Assembly: GCA_030706745.1 (NCBI GenBank)
Contig: JAUZNX010000015.1
Span: forward strand, 23,142 to 87,141
DNA length: 64,000 nucleotides
From: Bacteroidota bacterium
GTDB lineage: Bacteria; Bacteroidota; Ignavibacteria; Palsa-1295
Reading direction: 5' to 3'
Shown here: positions 24,326-33,644 of the stretch, one piece after another
How positions within the stretch are numbered: the stretch's first letter is position 1
Layout: every line of letters begins with the position of its first letter
Position numbers and translations under genes: made by a program
The notes under the pieces: model-generated
What the model was told of the DNA's origin: nothing
The model's database searches: none
Seen by the model: the letters and a program-made list of their open reading frames with translations, nothing else

Positions 24326-26545
24326 ATGAAGACGGAATTGTCCCCAACCCCACCTTCGGTTTCAGTGCCTGAGCAAAGCGACATGTCAGCCTCCTGGATC
24401 GGCCTGCTGACCGGTTTAGCAGTTCTGGCAATTGGACTATATCATGCCATCGATCTGAAATGGGTATCGGACGATGCCTTCATCACATTTCGCTATGTCG
24501 AAAATTTTCTCGCGGGGCTAGGTCCCGTTTATAACGCGGGAGAGCGTGTAGAAGGCTATACCGACTTTCTTTGGTTTGTCATTCTATCGATCGCCGGATG
24601 GTTCGGAGCCGACCTGGTGGATGCTGGCGAGTGGCTGGGCATTGCCGCCTTCGCAGGCACGTTGCTGATATACCTACGCATTGCGAAAGTGGAAAACGAC
24701 CGCTCCCCAAGTCCCGGTCGTGTATTTCTCCCACTTGCGGCCCTGTTGCTGGGTCTCAACAGAGAAGCTGCCGCCTTTGCAACCGGCGGGCTTGAGACAT
24801 CCCTGTTTACCTTCCTCATTTCGCTCGCGTTCTACCTGTGGTTCTACTCGAAGCTCCCTGAGAACTGGCGGCTTCTTTCGGTTGGAGTTACGCTCATCCT
24901 GACCACGCTGACTCGTCCCGATGGTGCGCTATTCACAGTGACCGCGATAGCGCTCCTCTTCCTGAAACTGAGAATGACCAAGGCCACCGCGAAGGTCAGG
25001 AATCGGAGTCTATTGCTGCTCATTGCTCCCTCGCTGCTGCTCGGCCTGCCATACTTGATTTGGAAACGCGGCTACTACGGAAGCATTTTTCCGAACACGT
25101 ACTACCAAAAATCTGGAGGCTTGAATTATTTCGAGGAGGGCTTTTACTATATCTCCCTCTTCGTCAAGGTGTATTGGTCGGCAACGATCGCAGTCATCTT
25201 GCTTCCCTTCTTCGTTTATCTGAGAGTAGCATTTACGAAGAAGCATCGTGCAGACATGGAAGAATCCACCGTGGCGGTTGGCCACGATTCCAATCCTATC
25301 GGTTCTCCTGTCTTCGGGGCGGCTGTGTTCACTCTCATCTATCTATTCGTGTATGTCGCGAAAGTCGGCGGGGATTTCATGTTTGGCCGGTTCATTGTCC
25401 CGATCCTGCCACTTGCGTATTTTATCATCGAGCGATCGCTCGGCCGAGACTCCCTTTTTCGCAAATACCAGTGGCCCATTGCTGCCGTGCTTGCGACTCT
25501 ACTCATATTCGAAGGATTGCGGCCGGATAAGCCGATGAACCCAACCCCCGATCAAGCCACGCAGTGGACGATGAGTGTGGTGGACGAAGACCACCCCACC
25601 TACATTGCCGATGAGCGATACTTTTATACCGCCAATCGATTCCAAAGCTACGGCAAGCCCATTAGCCTCATGCAAGCCTACTCGGATGTTGGCCGGTACT
25701 ACGAGCCATTCTTTCGGGGATTGCCCGTCAGCGTGATGGGCCCCGCAGCCATGAACATGATCACGTACTACGCAAAATTTTCGCATTGCATCGACCAGAT
25801 GGGGTTATGCGATAGCTTCGTGGCGCACATGCCACTCGTAAAACGCGGCCCGATCGGGCATGAGAAATCAGCTCCAATGAGCTATCTGCACGAACGGGGC
25901 GTCCACTTCAAATTTGGCGCTATCACATTCTCGAGCGAGCCACCCACTCAGAAATTCTTGAACGTCGCCTATTTCGCCGTGCCCGGTCCCGGCGTTTGGC
26001 AAACCGCAACCGTTGTGAACGTGGACACCGCCTTGTTTTCGGAATTGAACCGCCGCTTCAAAGCGGCCGGTAATCTGAAGACCTATATCCCAGATTATCC
26101 AAGCCTGATTCCGGACTATATTGCGAACGTGATGCCGCAGCAGAAGCTCGGTGTCATCGATTCGACATACTCCGAGTTGAAGAGTATTTACTTCAGCCAC
26201 TATCCTAACCCTGTCCAGCAAAAGCAGATTGAGGATCACGTTGCCAAGTTGCGCAGCGAAATACCAGCCGCACCTGAACCAACGACCGTGGAGGGCTTCC
26301 TCAAGCGCAGTATGGAGGACTACCAAAATGGGTATTATGATAAATGTATCGCTGACTGCAAGGCGGCTCTCCAGATCGAACCGAATATCGCGATCGCTTA
26401 CGTTAATATTTGCGCCGCGTATAACGCACTTGGGATTTACTGGAAGGCCGAAAAAGCTGGTGAAGAGGCCCTCCGCCTCGATCCAAATAATCAAATGGCA
26501 AAGGACAATCTCAAGTGGGCGCAGGACCTGCAGCATAAGAAATAG
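24326..26545 (+). CDS. GT-C-fold membrane glycosyltransferase-like protein with C-terminal TPRs
   Basis: 739 residues from ATG 24326. About 10-11 membrane segments occupy residues 20-400. After the first segment the loop reads SDDAFITFRYVENFLAGLGPV and then YNAGERVEGYTDFLW, the acidic first-loop motif of polyprenyl-phosphate-sugar GT-C enzymes resembling arabinofuranosyltransferases. A soluble domain of about 250 residues follows. The last 80 residues (GYYDKCIADCKAALQIEPNIAIAY, KAEKAGEEALRLDPNNQ) form two TPRs. It probably transfers a sugar from a lipid carrier at the outer face of the membrane; the acceptor is unknown. The start is uncertain: ATG 24224 overlaps a repeat and ATG 24383 is also possible. 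Confidence 0.75.
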   Translation: MKTELSPTPPSVSVPEQSDMSASWIGLLTGLAVLAIGLYHAIDLKWVSDDAFITFRYVENFLAGLGPVYNAGERVEGYTDFLWFVILSIAGWFGADLVDAGEWLGIAAFAGTLLIYLRIAKVENDRSPSPGRVFLPLAALLLGLNREAAAFATGGLETSLFTFLISLAFYLWFYSKLPENWRLLSVGVTLILTTLTRPDGALFTVTAIALLFLKLRMTKATAKVRNRSLLLLIAPSLLLGLPYLIWKRGYYGSIFPNTYYQKSGGLNYFEEGFYYISLFVKVYWSATIAVILLPFFVYLRVAFTKKHRADMEESTVAVGHDSNPIGSPVFGAAVFTLIYLFVYVAKVGGDFMFGRFIVPILPLAYFIIERSLGRDSLFRKYQWPIAAVLATLLIFEGLRPDKPMNPTPDQATQWTMSVVDEDHPTYIADERYFYTANRFQSYGKPISLMQAYSDVGRYYEPFFRGLPVSVMGPAAMNMITYYAKFSHCIDQMGLCDSFVAHMPLVKRGPIGHEKSAPMSYLHERGVHFKFGAITFSSEPPTQKFLNVAYFAVPGPGVWQTATVVNVDTALFSELNRRFKAAGNLKTYIPDYPSLIPDYIANVMPQQKLGVIDSTYSELKSIYFSHYPNPVQQKQIEDHVAKLRSEIPAAPEPTTVEGFLKRSMEDYQNGYYDKCIADCKAALQIEPNIAIAYVNICAAYNALGIYWKAEKAGEEALRLDPNNQMAKDNLKWAQDLQHKK

Positions 26546-26628
26546 CCAGATTCCGACGGGAGTTTATCGGCTCGCCCTTCTTCAATTCCCCACGGGAACG
26601 TTCAGTTATTCTGGAGACTTTAGCTCGC

Positions 26629-28014
26629 GTGATTGAAACAGAGTGTACGCTTGATGTCGCCGCGATTCGGAAGCACTTTCCGTCTATCGCCAAAGGCCGA
26701 ATTGTAACCAATAACGCCGCCAGTACGCAGCCGCCCGCCAAACTCGCGGATCTCTATCGTGCGCTCGCTCCGGACTACGAGAATGTCCATCGTGGACAAT
26801 CCTCGGCCTCCAAGACGATGACACATCTCTTCGAGGAGGCCTATGATACGATCGCTGCATTCCTTGGTGCAAAGAGCGCGAGCAATATTGCACTCTTCCG
26901 AAATGCAACCGAAGCGCACAACGCCGTCATGTATTCACTCATGACGGAATTTCGCGATGGCGACAATATCGTGACTACGATGATGGAGCACAACTCCAAT
27001 TACGTGCCGTGGTATGGTTTGGCCCGCGAGATTCTTCCAAAGTTTGGCCGTACAATCGAAGTGCGCGTTGTCGATTTCGATCCCCGCACGGGTGAACTTG
27101 ATATGGAAGATCTGGCCGCACAAATTGATGACCGGACGAAGCTCGTCGCGGTGAGCGGCGCTTCCAACTTCTTCGGCACGAAGAATCCGGTCAAACGGAT
27201 CACGGAGCTTGCGCACGCGAGCGATTACAACCAACCTCACGGCACAAGCGGAAGCTATGTGCTGATCGATGGTGCCCAATTAGTACCAAGCACCTACGTT
27301 GATGTTGAAGCGCTCGATGTGGATTTCTTGTCTTTCTCCTTCCACAAAGTCCTTGCGCCATTTGGCGTCGGGGTTCTATACGGGAAGTACAACTTGCTCG
27401 AACAGATGCCGCCGTTCCTCTATGGGGGCGACATGGTCCTCAGCGAAGAAGTAGCCGTCGATAGCGTCGAGTATAATTACCTGCCGTGGAAATTCAGTGC
27501 AGGCACGCCGAATATCCTTGGCGCAATCGCATCTGCACAGGCGCTTCGGATCTTGCTCGATCTCGCCTTGAGTCCTGAAGAGGATCTATATTTTATGACG
27601 GGCAAGCCGATCGAGCGTGAAGCGGTTCGCGAGGCAATGGGCCGGATTTCCGCATATACTCGTTCACTGGCCGAACGTGCGTTAGAGCGGATGAAGACGA
27701 TTCCAGGAATTACAATCTATGGACCACTAGATGCCTCCAAACGAACGTCACTGGTGGCGTTCAATGTCGAAGGTCGCAGCCCATACGATCTGGCTGACGC
27801 GCTTAACGAATTCGACGTGGAATCCCGCGCAGGGTGCCATTGCGCCAGTCTCGCACACCGTGCGCTCATGCTCGAAGGAAGCTGCCGACTCAGCTTCTAT
27901 CTCTATAACACGCTCGATGAGGTGGACACTGCTGTCGATGTGCTGGCGAAGATCGTACGCGAGAATATCTTCGCGACGAGTGAAGCGCCCAGGCGCGGGT
28001 TAGCCACGAGTTGA
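26629..28014 (+). CDS. Aminotransferase class V, SufS-like cysteine desulfurase
   Basis: 461 residues from GTG 26629. PLP fold type I features: a phosphate-binding RNATEAHNAVMY region, MMEHNSNYVPW, Asp214 in VLIDGAQLVPS, and the Schiff-base Lys240 in SFSFHKVLAPFGVGVLYG. The catalytic loop RAGCHCASLAHRAL carries Cys403 and Cys405; Cys405 aligns with the persulfide cysteine of SufS (RxGHHCA). It mobilises sulfur from Cys, probably for Fe-S clusters or thio-cofactors. No sufBCD or scaffold gene is adjacent, so a specialised role is possible. An extra ~25 residues around DLALSPEEDLYFMTGKPIE interrupt the usual alignment. Confidence 0.82.
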   Translation: MIETECTLDVAAIRKHFPSIAKGRIVTNNAASTQPPAKLADLYRALAPDYENVHRGQSSASKTMTHLFEEAYDTIAAFLGAKSASNIALFRNATEAHNAVMYSLMTEFRDGDNIVTTMMEHNSNYVPWYGLAREILPKFGRTIEVRVVDFDPRTGELDMEDLAAQIDDRTKLVAVSGASNFFGTKNPVKRITELAHASDYNQPHGTSGSYVLIDGAQLVPSTYVDVEALDVDFLSFSFHKVLAPFGVGVLYGKYNLLEQMPPFLYGGDMVLSEEVAVDSVEYNYLPWKFSAGTPNILGAIASAQALRILLDLALSPEEDLYFMTGKPIEREAVREAMGRISAYTRSLAERALERMKTIPGITIYGPLDASKRTSLVAFNVEGRSPYDLADALNEFDVESRAGCHCASLAHRALMLEGSCRLSFYLYNTLDEVDTAVDVLAKIVRENIFATSEAPRRGLATS

Positions 28015-28019
28015 TTGGC

Positions 28020-28045
28020 GGGACACGCCGAGGGTGGCGTGCCCC
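28020..28045. terminator. Hairpin between convergent genes (possible bidirectional terminator)
   Basis: GGGACACGCC (28020-28029) pairs with GGCGTGCCCC (28036-28045) with one mismatch around a 6-base loop. There is no T-tract on either side, so termination is uncertain; it may instead be a GC-rich palindromic repeat. Confidence 0.4.
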
Positions 28046-28056
28046 TGCCTGTTACA

Positions 28057-29442
28057 CTACCTTACCTGAAGCGACTTTAGGAGGTAATTCGAAGACGAAC
28101 TCTTCGCCGTACCGCCGAGACCGCTGATCGTTGATTGTGCATCCATCCGCTTCGCGTAGAACTTGATCGAGGGCACGTACCAGATCGTCGTGGTGAGCGA
28201 TCCGAGTGGCAATGCGATTGGTCCGAGTTGATACGATGCCGTGAAGCTCAACGAACCTTGCTGCGTTGCGAAGGTCTGGTTCGCAGCGCTGACCGATGGC
28301 GACGCAAGGTACTTCGCGTCGGAACTCAGCACGAAGCCTTGCGCCGAATCGATAATCTGGGTAATCTCTTTGTGGCTTGCTAACGGAATGGTGTACCAAC
28401 TCGCAGTGACTGGGATCGGAAGCCCAAACTGACTCAGATCGAGATAGGTCGAAACGTCTCCGTTCGTTTCCACGTGATAGTAGCTCAGGGAGCCGTCCGG
28501 CCCTCTCATTTCAAGCACGTTCGTCTTGCCGGAAAATGCCAGGGAATTACTGACAATGGAATAAGTCGAATCGGAATGCGTGCTCGAATTGCCGTTGGTA
28601 TCGACTTGCCATGTGTCATACGTGAAGGTGCTGCCCGGTCCTGGAATTGCGCCGCCGCCGGTGCCACCGCCTGTGCCACCACCCGTGTTTGCACCTTGTC
28701 CACGATAGACAATAGTTGCGATGGCGTTAGTCCCATTAGTCGTATAGCGGATGGAATCTGTATGGACATGAACGCCTATCGAATTCGGATTAAATTGTAC
28801 GTGAATAATCTGATAGCTCCCAGGTTGCAACGTCATTGGGACTGCGAAACTCATGTCTCTGGCTTCCGAACCATTCATCAGACTGCTCGAAGTAATCGTG
28901 AGCGCCACGGTCCCATTATTAGCAATCACGATCGTCGTGTCGTGCCAGGCGCCGACAGGCAGAATGCCAAAATCAACGGTTGCCGGGACGAAGAGACTAC
29001 CAGTCCCACCACCAGTGTTGCCGCTCCCCTCTGCATTCGCGGTAATCGTCATGACTGCCAGCGCCCCGTTGCCACCAACGGAATAGTGGATGGTGTCATG
29101 TACCGTTCGAAGGCCAGTCGCGAGAGGCTGGAATTGCACGTGCATTGCTCGAAAACCATAGGCTCCAATTCCAACCGGATTGAAGAAATTTGTATCGAGT
29201 TCATCCGCGGAGCTCCGGCCATCGGAGGTAATCGTCAATGAGTCCCCACCGGTATTCTGAAACGGCACCAAGGTGTCACGGAGCTGGCCGACACTCATTG
29301 CGCCAAAATCGATGGTCGTTGGCAGCACGAGCGTGCCGGCACGTGAAGATGTTGCCGGACCAGTCGAGGAGGAACAGCCACTCCACCACATCCCACCCAC
29401 AACCAAAAACGACGCGACCAAAGCAATCCGTTGAATTCTCAT
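28057..29442 (-). CDS. Lipoprotein with two DFG-type (choice-of-anchor-D/DUF1573-like) domains and a C-terminal YD-type domain
   Basis: 461 residues from ATG 29442. The signal ends WWSGCSSS with a lipobox Cys. Two Ig-like domains of about 100 residues each start LPTTIDFGAMSVGQLRDTLV and VPATVDFGILPVGAWHDTTI, with the NTG/NNG - LTIT - VQFxP pattern of choice-of-anchor-D proteins. A Gly/Thr-rich linker (GGGTGGGTGGG) leads to a ~190-residue C-terminal domain beginning TFTYDTWQVDTNGN, containing GKTNV and ETNGDVS, and ending LLKSLQVR. That domain recurs in the next two genes. Probably a surface or periplasmic structural protein; the function is unknown. Confidence 0.75.
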   Translation of the reverse strand: MRIQRIALVASFLVVGGMWWSGCSSSTGPATSSRAGTLVLPTTIDFGAMSVGQLRDTLVPFQNTGGDSLTITSDGRSSADELDTNFFNPVGIGAYGFRAMHVQFQPLATGLRTVHDTIHYSVGGNGALAVMTITANAEGSGNTGGGTGSLFVPATVDFGILPVGAWHDTTIVIANNGTVALTITSSSLMNGSEARDMSFAVPMTLQPGSYQIIHVQFNPNSIGVHVHTDSIRYTTNGTNAIATIVYRGQGANTGGGTGGGTGGGAIPGPGSTFTYDTWQVDTNGNSSTHSDSTYSIVSNSLAFSGKTNVLEMRGPDGSLSYYHVETNGDVSTYLDLSQFGLPIPVTASWYTIPLASHKEITQIIDSAQGFVLSSDAKYLASPSVSAANQTFATQQGSLSFTASYQLGPIALPLGSLTTTIWYVPSIKFYAKRMDAQSTISGLGGTAKSSSSNYLLKSLQVR

Positions 29443-29462
29443 ATACTTGTCAGTCCTCAAAT

Positions 29463-30512
29463 CTATCTGAGCGTGAAGGCCCTCAGCTTGCGAAAATCTC
29501 CCGATCCCTTCTTTTGAATGACCCTTTTACCTGCGATGACTTCTGATCCTCCGAATCTTGCTTGTTGAATCACAAAACCGATCTCGGGACTAAAGTACCC
29601 GTCAAATGCCCGGAAGATTCCAAGCTCACCCTTGCCAGAGGCATATGAGGCCAATTCCGTGAGACGCACTTCGATGGCCGAATACTGCCGGCTACCGACG
29701 GCGAGAGAGCTCATGCCAATATAACTGGCGGAATCTCTGACATGCATCGCAATTGACTCACCCGCACTGTCAGTGAAGTTACGATCGTCGGTCAGAAGCT
29801 GGAGATTCTGACCTTGAGTCTGAACCGGAAGTGTCAGCCAGCCACTGTCAACAAGGACCGTCGCAGGGTAGGTCGGAAATCCCAGGCTCCATATACTCAA
29901 ATCGCCATTGTCCTCAATCTTGAAATAGGTAGAGTCAGATGTCAGCTCAACATTCGTTTTGCCTTGATACGTAATCCCACTTGCGATAATATTGACCGTT
30001 GTTGTTTGTGGACTTCCGATAGGGTGCATGCCTGTGTCAACCTGCTGGAAATCATACGTAAAATAGGATCCAACCATCGGATAGTAACGAACACCATTGC
30101 CCATCATCCCGATGATGGTAGTATTTCCGTTGGTTGAATTATCGGTCATGGTTACGCTGCTACTGGCGCTTCCCAATGTCGTGGGGCAGAATCGGATTCG
30201 AATCGAACCGGTATCGCCCGGAGCAACTTTCGATGACGAAAAGAGCACGCTAAACGAGGCCGATTGACTCGTGACGGAGTCAATGCGGAGCGTGTCACTA
30301 CCGGTGTTTTGTATCGTAAGAATGGTTTCTTTTGGAATGCCATGCAGCGTGTCCGTGCACAATCCCTCGCGCGACGATCCAAAATCGATCGATCCGGCGG
30401 AGAGTGTGAATGTCCGTGTGACGGCCGGCGGAGAGACTGCACTACTTGAGCAGCCCGCAATCACCACGATCATCAGAAGACAGGAAAAAGCGATTGAAGT
30501 TCGGGGACGCAT
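29463..30512 (-). CDS. Lipoprotein with one DFG-type domain and a C-terminal YD-type domain
   Basis: 349 residues. The signal MRPRTSIAFSCLLMIVVIAGCSSS ends in a clear lipobox. One Ig-like domain (about 38-140: GSIDFGSSREGLCTDTL, IQNTGSDTLRIDSV, IRFCPTTLG) precedes a C-terminal domain starting YFTYDFQQVDTGMHP with GKTNV, EDNGDLSIW and a final FRKLRAFTLR. The same layout and ending appear in its neighbours, marking it as a paralogue. It is 20 bases upstream of the preceding gene in the same orientation. Confidence 0.72.
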   Translation of the reverse strand: MRPRTSIAFSCLLMIVVIAGCSSSAVSPPAVTRTFTLSAGSIDFGSSREGLCTDTLHGIPKETILTIQNTGSDTLRIDSVTSQSASFSVLFSSSKVAPGDTGSIRIRFCPTTLGSASSSVTMTDNSTNGNTTIIGMMGNGVRYYPMVGSYFTYDFQQVDTGMHPIGSPQTTTVNIIASGITYQGKTNVELTSDSTYFKIEDNGDLSIWSLGFPTYPATVLVDSGWLTLPVQTQGQNLQLLTDDRNFTDSAGESIAMHVRDSASYIGMSSLAVGSRQYSAIEVRLTELASYASGKGELGIFRAFDGYFSPEIGFVIQQARFGGSEVIAGKRVIQKKGSGDFRKLRAFTLR

Positions 30513-30619
30513 ACGAAATACAAATAGATTCGAAAACTCATTAGAGGAAGCTTGGGACGAAAAGTTTAGTTCTCACCGAAACCTTCGGAAGCTCCGCGAC
30601 GAATTCAACGCATTACTCC

Positions 30620-31651
30620 TTACTTCAAAATGAAGGACTTCAACATTCGGAAGGAGTAGCTTTGCTGGTTGGTGGTGATATTGGTGTAATGCCCTTCATC
30701 CCGAACGACCCAACCAAGTGCGGGCGCATACCAGAGCGTTCGGACTTCCTGCCAATTATCGTTCGTGACGCTCTGCGTCATGGTGTAACGGATAAGTATG
30801 CAGTGCACGGCTACGCCTGCGACCGCTAATTCTTCCGTCTGGATGTATTGATACTTCTCGGTCAGAGTCCCTTGAATCAGCCCCTGCGCGTTGGAGTAGC
30901 TCGAATCGAAAACAGTGTAAGTGTTCGTTGCCTGCGATCCGATTGGATAGGTCTTCCAGAGGCTCTTTCGGGCAAATCCATCCCAAAGCCCCGATTCCCT
31001 GTTGTCTTCATAGACGCTCCAATCGCCGTTGATCTCGTATTTTGCATATCTTGTCAAACTTCCGGCAGCATAACTCGTGACGTCCGACTTGCCGAATTGA
31101 TTGAGGTGCTGGGCAACGATTCGCTCGGTGTCTGGCACTGACGAGCCGCTATCGGCAAAGATGAATATGCTTCCGAGGCCTGGCTGCGTTATGCCTGGAG
31201 GAGGAGGTGGTGGTGTGGCGATGCCCTTCCCATGAAGAGTAACAATAACGCTCACCGGTCTGCCATCTGAGGTCTTTGCATCCGTGCGAATGCTGTCGTA
31301 GCCATAGTAATCGTTAGCATCTGACGGCATGAAGTGAAACCGAACACTCCGCGATGACCCGCCCGGTATTGAGAACGTGAGCGAATCGGGAGTCGTAAAG
31401 ACCTCCGGTGCAATACTCTGCCCAGTAATCGCGAGAGCGACCGAGCCCGTATCGCGATAGACGATCGTCGTGTCCATCGAACTCCCCACCTGGACTGTAC
31501 CAAAGTCGATCATCTTGGGGACGCTCAATCCTGCCGGGTGCGTGCTACCGTTCGTCGAGCCCCCCGGTGTCGTTTCCGTGGAAGACGAACATCCCGCTGC
31601 AAACAGGCAAGCGGTCAAAACGAGAGACGAGAGGCTCATATGGTTTTTCAT
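30620..31651 (-). CDS. Lipoprotein with one DFG-type domain and a divergent C-terminal YD-type domain
   Basis: 343 residues from ATG 31651, which overlaps the upstream stop as ATGA. The lipobox is LFAAGCSSS. The Ig-like domain runs from VPKMIDFGTVQVGSSMDTTI to VTLHGKG and contains FHFMPSDANDYYGYDSI, closely matching the same module in the gene at 34795. After a Pro-rich linker the C-terminal domain shows YEINGDWSVYEDN, YPIGSQ and the final SFRMLKSFILK, the third member of the shared ending. The function is unknown; it is probably an outer-membrane-associated lipoprotein. Confidence 0.72.
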   Translation of the reverse strand: MKNHMSLSSLVLTACLFAAGCSSSTETTPGGSTNGSTHPAGLSVPKMIDFGTVQVGSSMDTTIVYRDTGSVALAITGQSIAPEVFTTPDSLTFSIPGGSSRSVRFHFMPSDANDYYGYDSIRTDAKTSDGRPVSVIVTLHGKGIATPPPPPPGITQPGLGSIFIFADSGSSVPDTERIVAQHLNQFGKSDVTSYAAGSLTRYAKYEINGDWSVYEDNRESGLWDGFARKSLWKTYPIGSQATNTYTVFDSSYSNAQGLIQGTLTEKYQYIQTEELAVAGVAVHCILIRYTMTQSVTNDNWQEVRTLWYAPALGWVVRDEGHYTNITTNQQSYSFRMLKSFILK

Positions 31652-32595
31652 TTCAGTCCGATCCCGTAGATGTATGATTCGGTAAGTCCAGTGTCGATCT
31701 TCTCCCATGTCACGCCTGCGTCGGTGCTCCGTTTCACGCCACCTGCACGCGTAGCTTCAAAGATGAATGACCCGCTTACTGCGATCGAGGAAGCGACTCC
31801 ACTAAACGCATCGCCAAGGTATTGCCATGTCTGGCCCGCATCGGTTGAGCGTATGGTAGCTCGGTCCGTTCCGGCGATCATCGTGTTGCCGTTCGACCAG
31901 ATCGTTGAGATATATGGTGTGCCCGGATCCATGCTATGCCACGTAAGTCCCCGATCGTACGACCGAAGCAGACCCAGGTTGTCCGTCCCAGCGATGAAAT
32001 ACGTGCCCTGGATTGCAACTCCACTAATACTCATGGTCGGCAAGCCATTATTGAATGGCTGCCAATTCGCACCTGAATCAGTCGAGAGAATGAACCCTTC
32101 ATCGTCGGTCCCGGCAATCAGATCGCGTCCTTTGCTCGCGAAGCACCGGAAGCCCCCTAAAAAGAATCGTGTCCACGTTTGGCCATAGTCGGAAGAACGG
32201 CAAACACCATTTGACGGCGTGCCAGCGAAAAGGTAGGGACCATATATGTACACTGATTCCGTCCCCGTTCCAGGGAGGGCGCCGGTAGTCACCCAATTAA
32301 GTCCGTCATCGATCGAACGCAATACACCATAGTTGGTGGCTACATATAGATTGTTGCCACCCACGGCAAAGCCCGCGGCGAATGTCTTTGCGGGGGTAGT
32401 CATGACGTGCCATGTTGCTCCCGAATCCGTCGAGCGAAACACTCCACTGTTCGTACCAGCAAAAACATATCGGAAGCCAGGTCCGCTTGTTGGGATCATT
32501 AGGTTCGTTTCCGCATCCGGAACGGTACAGACAGGCGAGCAGCCTTGAGAAAGGAGCGCCACGACAGTCACGGTAAGCAGAACTCGCATGAGCAT
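31648..32595 (-). CDS. Lipoprotein beta-propeller (BNR/YCF48-like repeats)
   Basis: 315 residues from ATG 32595 (MLMRVLLTVTVVALLSQGC, lipobox Cys). The rest is seven or so repeats of about 40 residues with the pattern YxFAGTxxGVFRSTDxGxTW (for example STDSGATW, SIDDGLNW, SSDYGQTW, STDSGANW, SYDRGLTW, STDAGQTW, STDAGVTW). These build a propeller like sialidase or photosystem assembly factor folds but carry no sialidase catalytic set. It ends GLTESYIYGIGLK. It is linked by ATGA overlap to the following gene. Confidence 0.75.
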   Translation of the reverse strand: MLMRVLLTVTVVALLSQGCSPVCTVPDAETNLMIPTSGPGFRYVFAGTNSGVFRSTDSGATWHVMTTPAKTFAAGFAVGGNNLYVATNYGVLRSIDDGLNWVTTGALPGTGTESVYIYGPYLFAGTPSNGVCRSSDYGQTWTRFFLGGFRCFASKGRDLIAGTDDEGFILSTDSGANWQPFNNGLPTMSISGVAIQGTYFIAGTDNLGLLRSYDRGLTWHSMDPGTPYISTIWSNGNTMIAGTDRATIRSTDAGQTWQYLGDAFSGVASSIAVSGSFIFEATRAGGVKRSTDAGVTWEKIDTGLTESYIYGIGLK

Positions 32596-32621
32596 GAGCA
32601 AAGAATGAAAGAGTTGAATTA

Positions 32622-33632
32622 CTACTGGGCACCAAGCGAATAGACACCTTGGATGCCGGGAAAAACATTCCCATGTGCCCACGAGACTCCATCATCCGTG
32701 GAGCGATACACCACACTATCCATCCCGCCGGCAAAGATCGAGTTACCCCTCACCAAAAGAGCGCGAACGGAAGATGGCACTCCATGCACTGACGCCCAAC
32801 TTGCACCAAGGTCGGTCGAGCGAAACAGCCCATTCGCATTCGTCCCAGCGAAGAGGGTCGAGCCATGCTGTTGCAGCGTAAGCACGAGTTGAGATTGTAT
32901 CCCTGCATTCGAGGGTCGCCACGAGCCACCCTTGTCACTAGACCGATATATGCCGTCTGGCGTGCCCGCATATAGTATGGTGTCGATCGCCAGGATTTGG
33001 AATGCGCCCTGGCTATTGAGACCATTGTTCGCAAGCGCCCAGTTGAGTCCCGAATCGTTCGAACGAAAGCACGACCCGCCTGTCTGCATCGCGACAAAGA
33101 GCGAACTCCCGATCGAGGCAAACGACGAGAGATTGGAGTTGTATGGCCCACCGAGGCTAAGGCCAGACTGCCACACCTGCCAGTTTGCACCGTTGTCGGA
33201 GGAGCGCCACACGCCCAAACCGCCCGTGCCGGCAAGGACAAATGGGCCAAACATGCCGAGGCCATAAACATACTCAGTCTGGATACCTGGGCAAGTCGAT
33301 TGCCACGTCATACCGCTATCAGTGGAGACGAACGTGCCTAAGCCGGTGCTGCCACCATAAAGATACTTGCCGTTGGTAACAAAGCACATCATGGCCCTGC
33401 CCGTCGGTTGCGTGGAGACGAGCGACCAATTCGAACCCTGGTCGCTCGAACGATACACGCCTTTGTCCGTACCAGCGAACAGATACGATACACCCGTAAA
33501 CGCGCCTCCGCCATTACCATTGCCTGAGCCACCGCTATTCGGATCCGACGAGCAATTGCAACCGGAAATCGAAGACGCGGCGAATAGCAGGGTACCGGCA
33601 AGAAGATTTGCGAGCGACATTTTTTTTCTCAT
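32622..33632 (-). CDS. Lipoprotein beta-propeller (BNR/YCF48-like repeats)
   Basis: 336 residues. MRKKMSLANLLAGTLLFAASSISGC is a lipoprotein signal followed by a Gly/Asn/Ser linker. Repeats with YLFAGTDKGVYRSSDQGSNW, STDSGMTW, SSDNGANW, SNDSGLNW, SSDKGGSW, STDLGASW and STDDGVSW make about seven blades. It is a clear paralogue of the genes at 31648 and 33645, but with the ending GIQGVYSLGAQ. A run of eight T and the sequence around the start show no obvious promoter; it follows the upstream gene by 12 bases. Confidence 0.75.
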   Translation of the reverse strand: MRKKMSLANLLAGTLLFAASSISGCNCSSDPNSGGSGNGNGGGAFTGVSYLFAGTDKGVYRSSDQGSNWSLVSTQPTGRAMMCFVTNGKYLYGGSTGLGTFVSTDSGMTWQSTCPGIQTEYVYGLGMFGPFVLAGTGGLGVWRSSDNGANWQVWQSGLSLGGPYNSNLSSFASIGSSLFVAMQTGGSCFRSNDSGLNWALANNGLNSQGAFQILAIDTILYAGTPDGIYRSSDKGGSWRPSNAGIQSQLVLTLQQHGSTLFAGTNANGLFRSTDLGASWASVHGVPSSVRALLVRGNSIFAGGMDSVVYRSTDDGVSWAHGNVFPGIQGVYSLGAQ

Positions 33633-33644
33633 GACGGTCTATTA

